This document shows positions 63,425 to 64,000 of a stretch of 64,000 nt of DNA, piece by piece. The notes under the pieces are model-generated. The model was not told the origin of the DNA, searched no databases, and was given only the letters and a program-made list of their open reading frames with translations. Numbering within the stretch: the stretch's first letter is position 1; each line of letters starts with the position of its first letter. The position numbers and the translations under genes are program-made. This stretch comes from Nocardioides zhouii (GTDB taxonomy: Bacteria > Actinomycetota > Actinomycetes > Propionibacteriales > Nocardioidaceae), in assembly GCF_004137345.1 (NCBI RefSeq), contig NZ_SDWV01000005.1:124001-188000 (forward strand), written 5' to 3'.

Positions 63425-64000
63425 TCAATCGCGCCCGAGCCCCGTGGTGACGCACACCTTGTTGCCCTGCGCGTCGGCGAGCACGACGAACATCGGGGCG
63501 CGCTCGTCGCTCACGAGCGTGCCGCCGGCCGCCAGGGCCGCCTCGATGCGCGGCCCGGCCACCTCCGGTGGGACCCGGACGTCAAGGTGGAAGCGCTGGC
63601 GGGGCTCGTCGTGCGGATCGGTCTGCTGGAACCACAGCGCGGGCCCGATCCCCTGGAGGTCGCGTACCTCCCCGTCATGGAGCGGGTGGTCGTCGTAGCC
63701 GAGGACCGCGCGCCAGAACGGCTTGATCGCGGCGCGGTCCGGCGTGTCGAGCGCGAGCTCGACGATCTCCACCGCGCCGGGGTCGGCACCCACACCGAGG
63801 TCCGCGGCCACCGCCGAGATCCGGCGGGCCAGCGCGAGGTCGCGGCCCGTCACACCGAACACGTCACGGCTGATCAGCCGGACGTGGAGCGTGGCGAACC
63901 GCAGGTCGAGCTCGGGATGGTGGTCGAGCTCGTCGGCGACCGCACCGATGCGGGACGTCAGCTCCAGGCCGGTCGCGAAGCTCCCGGTGGCGTACCTCGT
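63425..64000 (-). CDS. Pterin-4a-carbinolamine dehydratase fused to a VOC domain (5' end outside window)
   Basis: The frame is open to the window edge. The first visible 67 residues (TRYATGSFATGLELTSRIGAVADELDHHPELDLRF ... DVFGVTGRDLALARRI) match the core of pterin-4a-carbinolamine dehydratases, with the HHP motif. The rest (VEIVELALDTPDRAAIKPFWRAVLGYDDH ... VVLADAQGNKVCVTTGLG) is a glyoxalase-like VOC domain. Such fusions are known in actinobacteria. The N-terminus is not visible, so the start is unknown; an internal GTG at 63862 is not the real start. Activity towards pterins is inferred. Confidence 0.82.
   Translation of the reverse strand, partial: TRYATGSFATGLELTSRIGAVADELDHHPELDLRFATLHVRLISRDVFGVTGRDLALARRISAVAADLGVGADPGAVEIVELALDTPDRAAIKPFWRAVLGYDDHPLHDGEVRDLQGIGPALWFQQTDPHDEPRQRFHLDVRVPPEVAGPRIEAALAAGGTLVSDERAPMFVVLADAQGNKVCVTTGLGRD

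Overview
The window is high-GC actinobacterial chromosome, most likely from a Nocardioides-like member of the Propionibacteriales. Supporting this are the strong G/C third-position bias, many GTG starts, leaderless-looking starts, an HU protein with a lysine/alanine tail, CofC (coenzyme F420 synthesis), an Asp23/DUF6286 envelope cluster, a DUF222-HNH gene, a YczR/YczE pair and the actinobacterial arrangement of branched-chain amino acid genes. The genus is an inference from gene content; no rRNA lies in the window.

Layout. 1-5400: a PlsC-type acyltransferase (cut by the window edge), cofC, hup, leuDC and a divergent IclR/LtbR-type regulator, ending in an unusual array of small palindromic repeats. 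5401-7390: two alkylation-repair genes (ogt and an Ada-AlkA fusion). 7455-11446: a tightly overlapping seven-gene Asp23/Gls24-AmaP envelope cluster on the minus strand, divergent from an ECF sigma gene that overlaps another Asp23-like gene. 11476-16548: a terminator, tRNA-Glu(CTC), tRNA-Gln(CTG), a CPBP protease, gltX, a FAH-family hydrolase and a PLP decarboxylase. 16595-21367: a putative 3-methyladenine glycosylase, a sulfotransferase, a pentapeptide-repeat protein, and the biotin uptake locus bioQ / bioYMN with a clear operator. 21368-25488: assorted metabolic genes and a TetR/flavin-reductase pair sharing a perfect palindrome.

25498-38466 holds cimA with an isoleucine-rich leader-peptide attenuator, a lower-GC hypothetical gene, a Ser/Thr kinase, a zinc-finger protein, a frameshifted WYL regulator, a DUF222-HNH gene, ilvE, leuB and an unannotated 46-codon gene just upstream of leuB. 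38866-47880 has a methyltransferase, a gamma-glutamyltransferase, a two-component system, an ABC exporter and yczE/yczR. 47899-52954 has serA, then an extremely acidic repeat-containing exported protein, an ECF sigma factor and a membrane anti-sigma-like protein, then a YdeI-like gene and a FrnE-like DsbA protein. 52991-64000 has a purine/cytosine permease, the EfeUOB iron uptake operon behind a DtxR/IdeR box, ilvC and ilvBN with an Ile-Leu-Val attenuator, and a pterin dehydratase-glyoxalase fusion cut by the window end.

The unifying theme is branched-chain amino acid synthesis: leuC, leuD, cimA, ilvE, leuB, ilvC, ilvN and ilvB (plus serA) all lie on the minus strand of one 61-kb stretch. They are controlled by at least two ribosome-mediated attenuators and probably by the LtbR-like regulator. 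The least explained parts are the two ECF-sigma modules (Asp23-associated and acidic-protein-associated), the small gene upstream of leuB and the short intergenic palindromic repeats.
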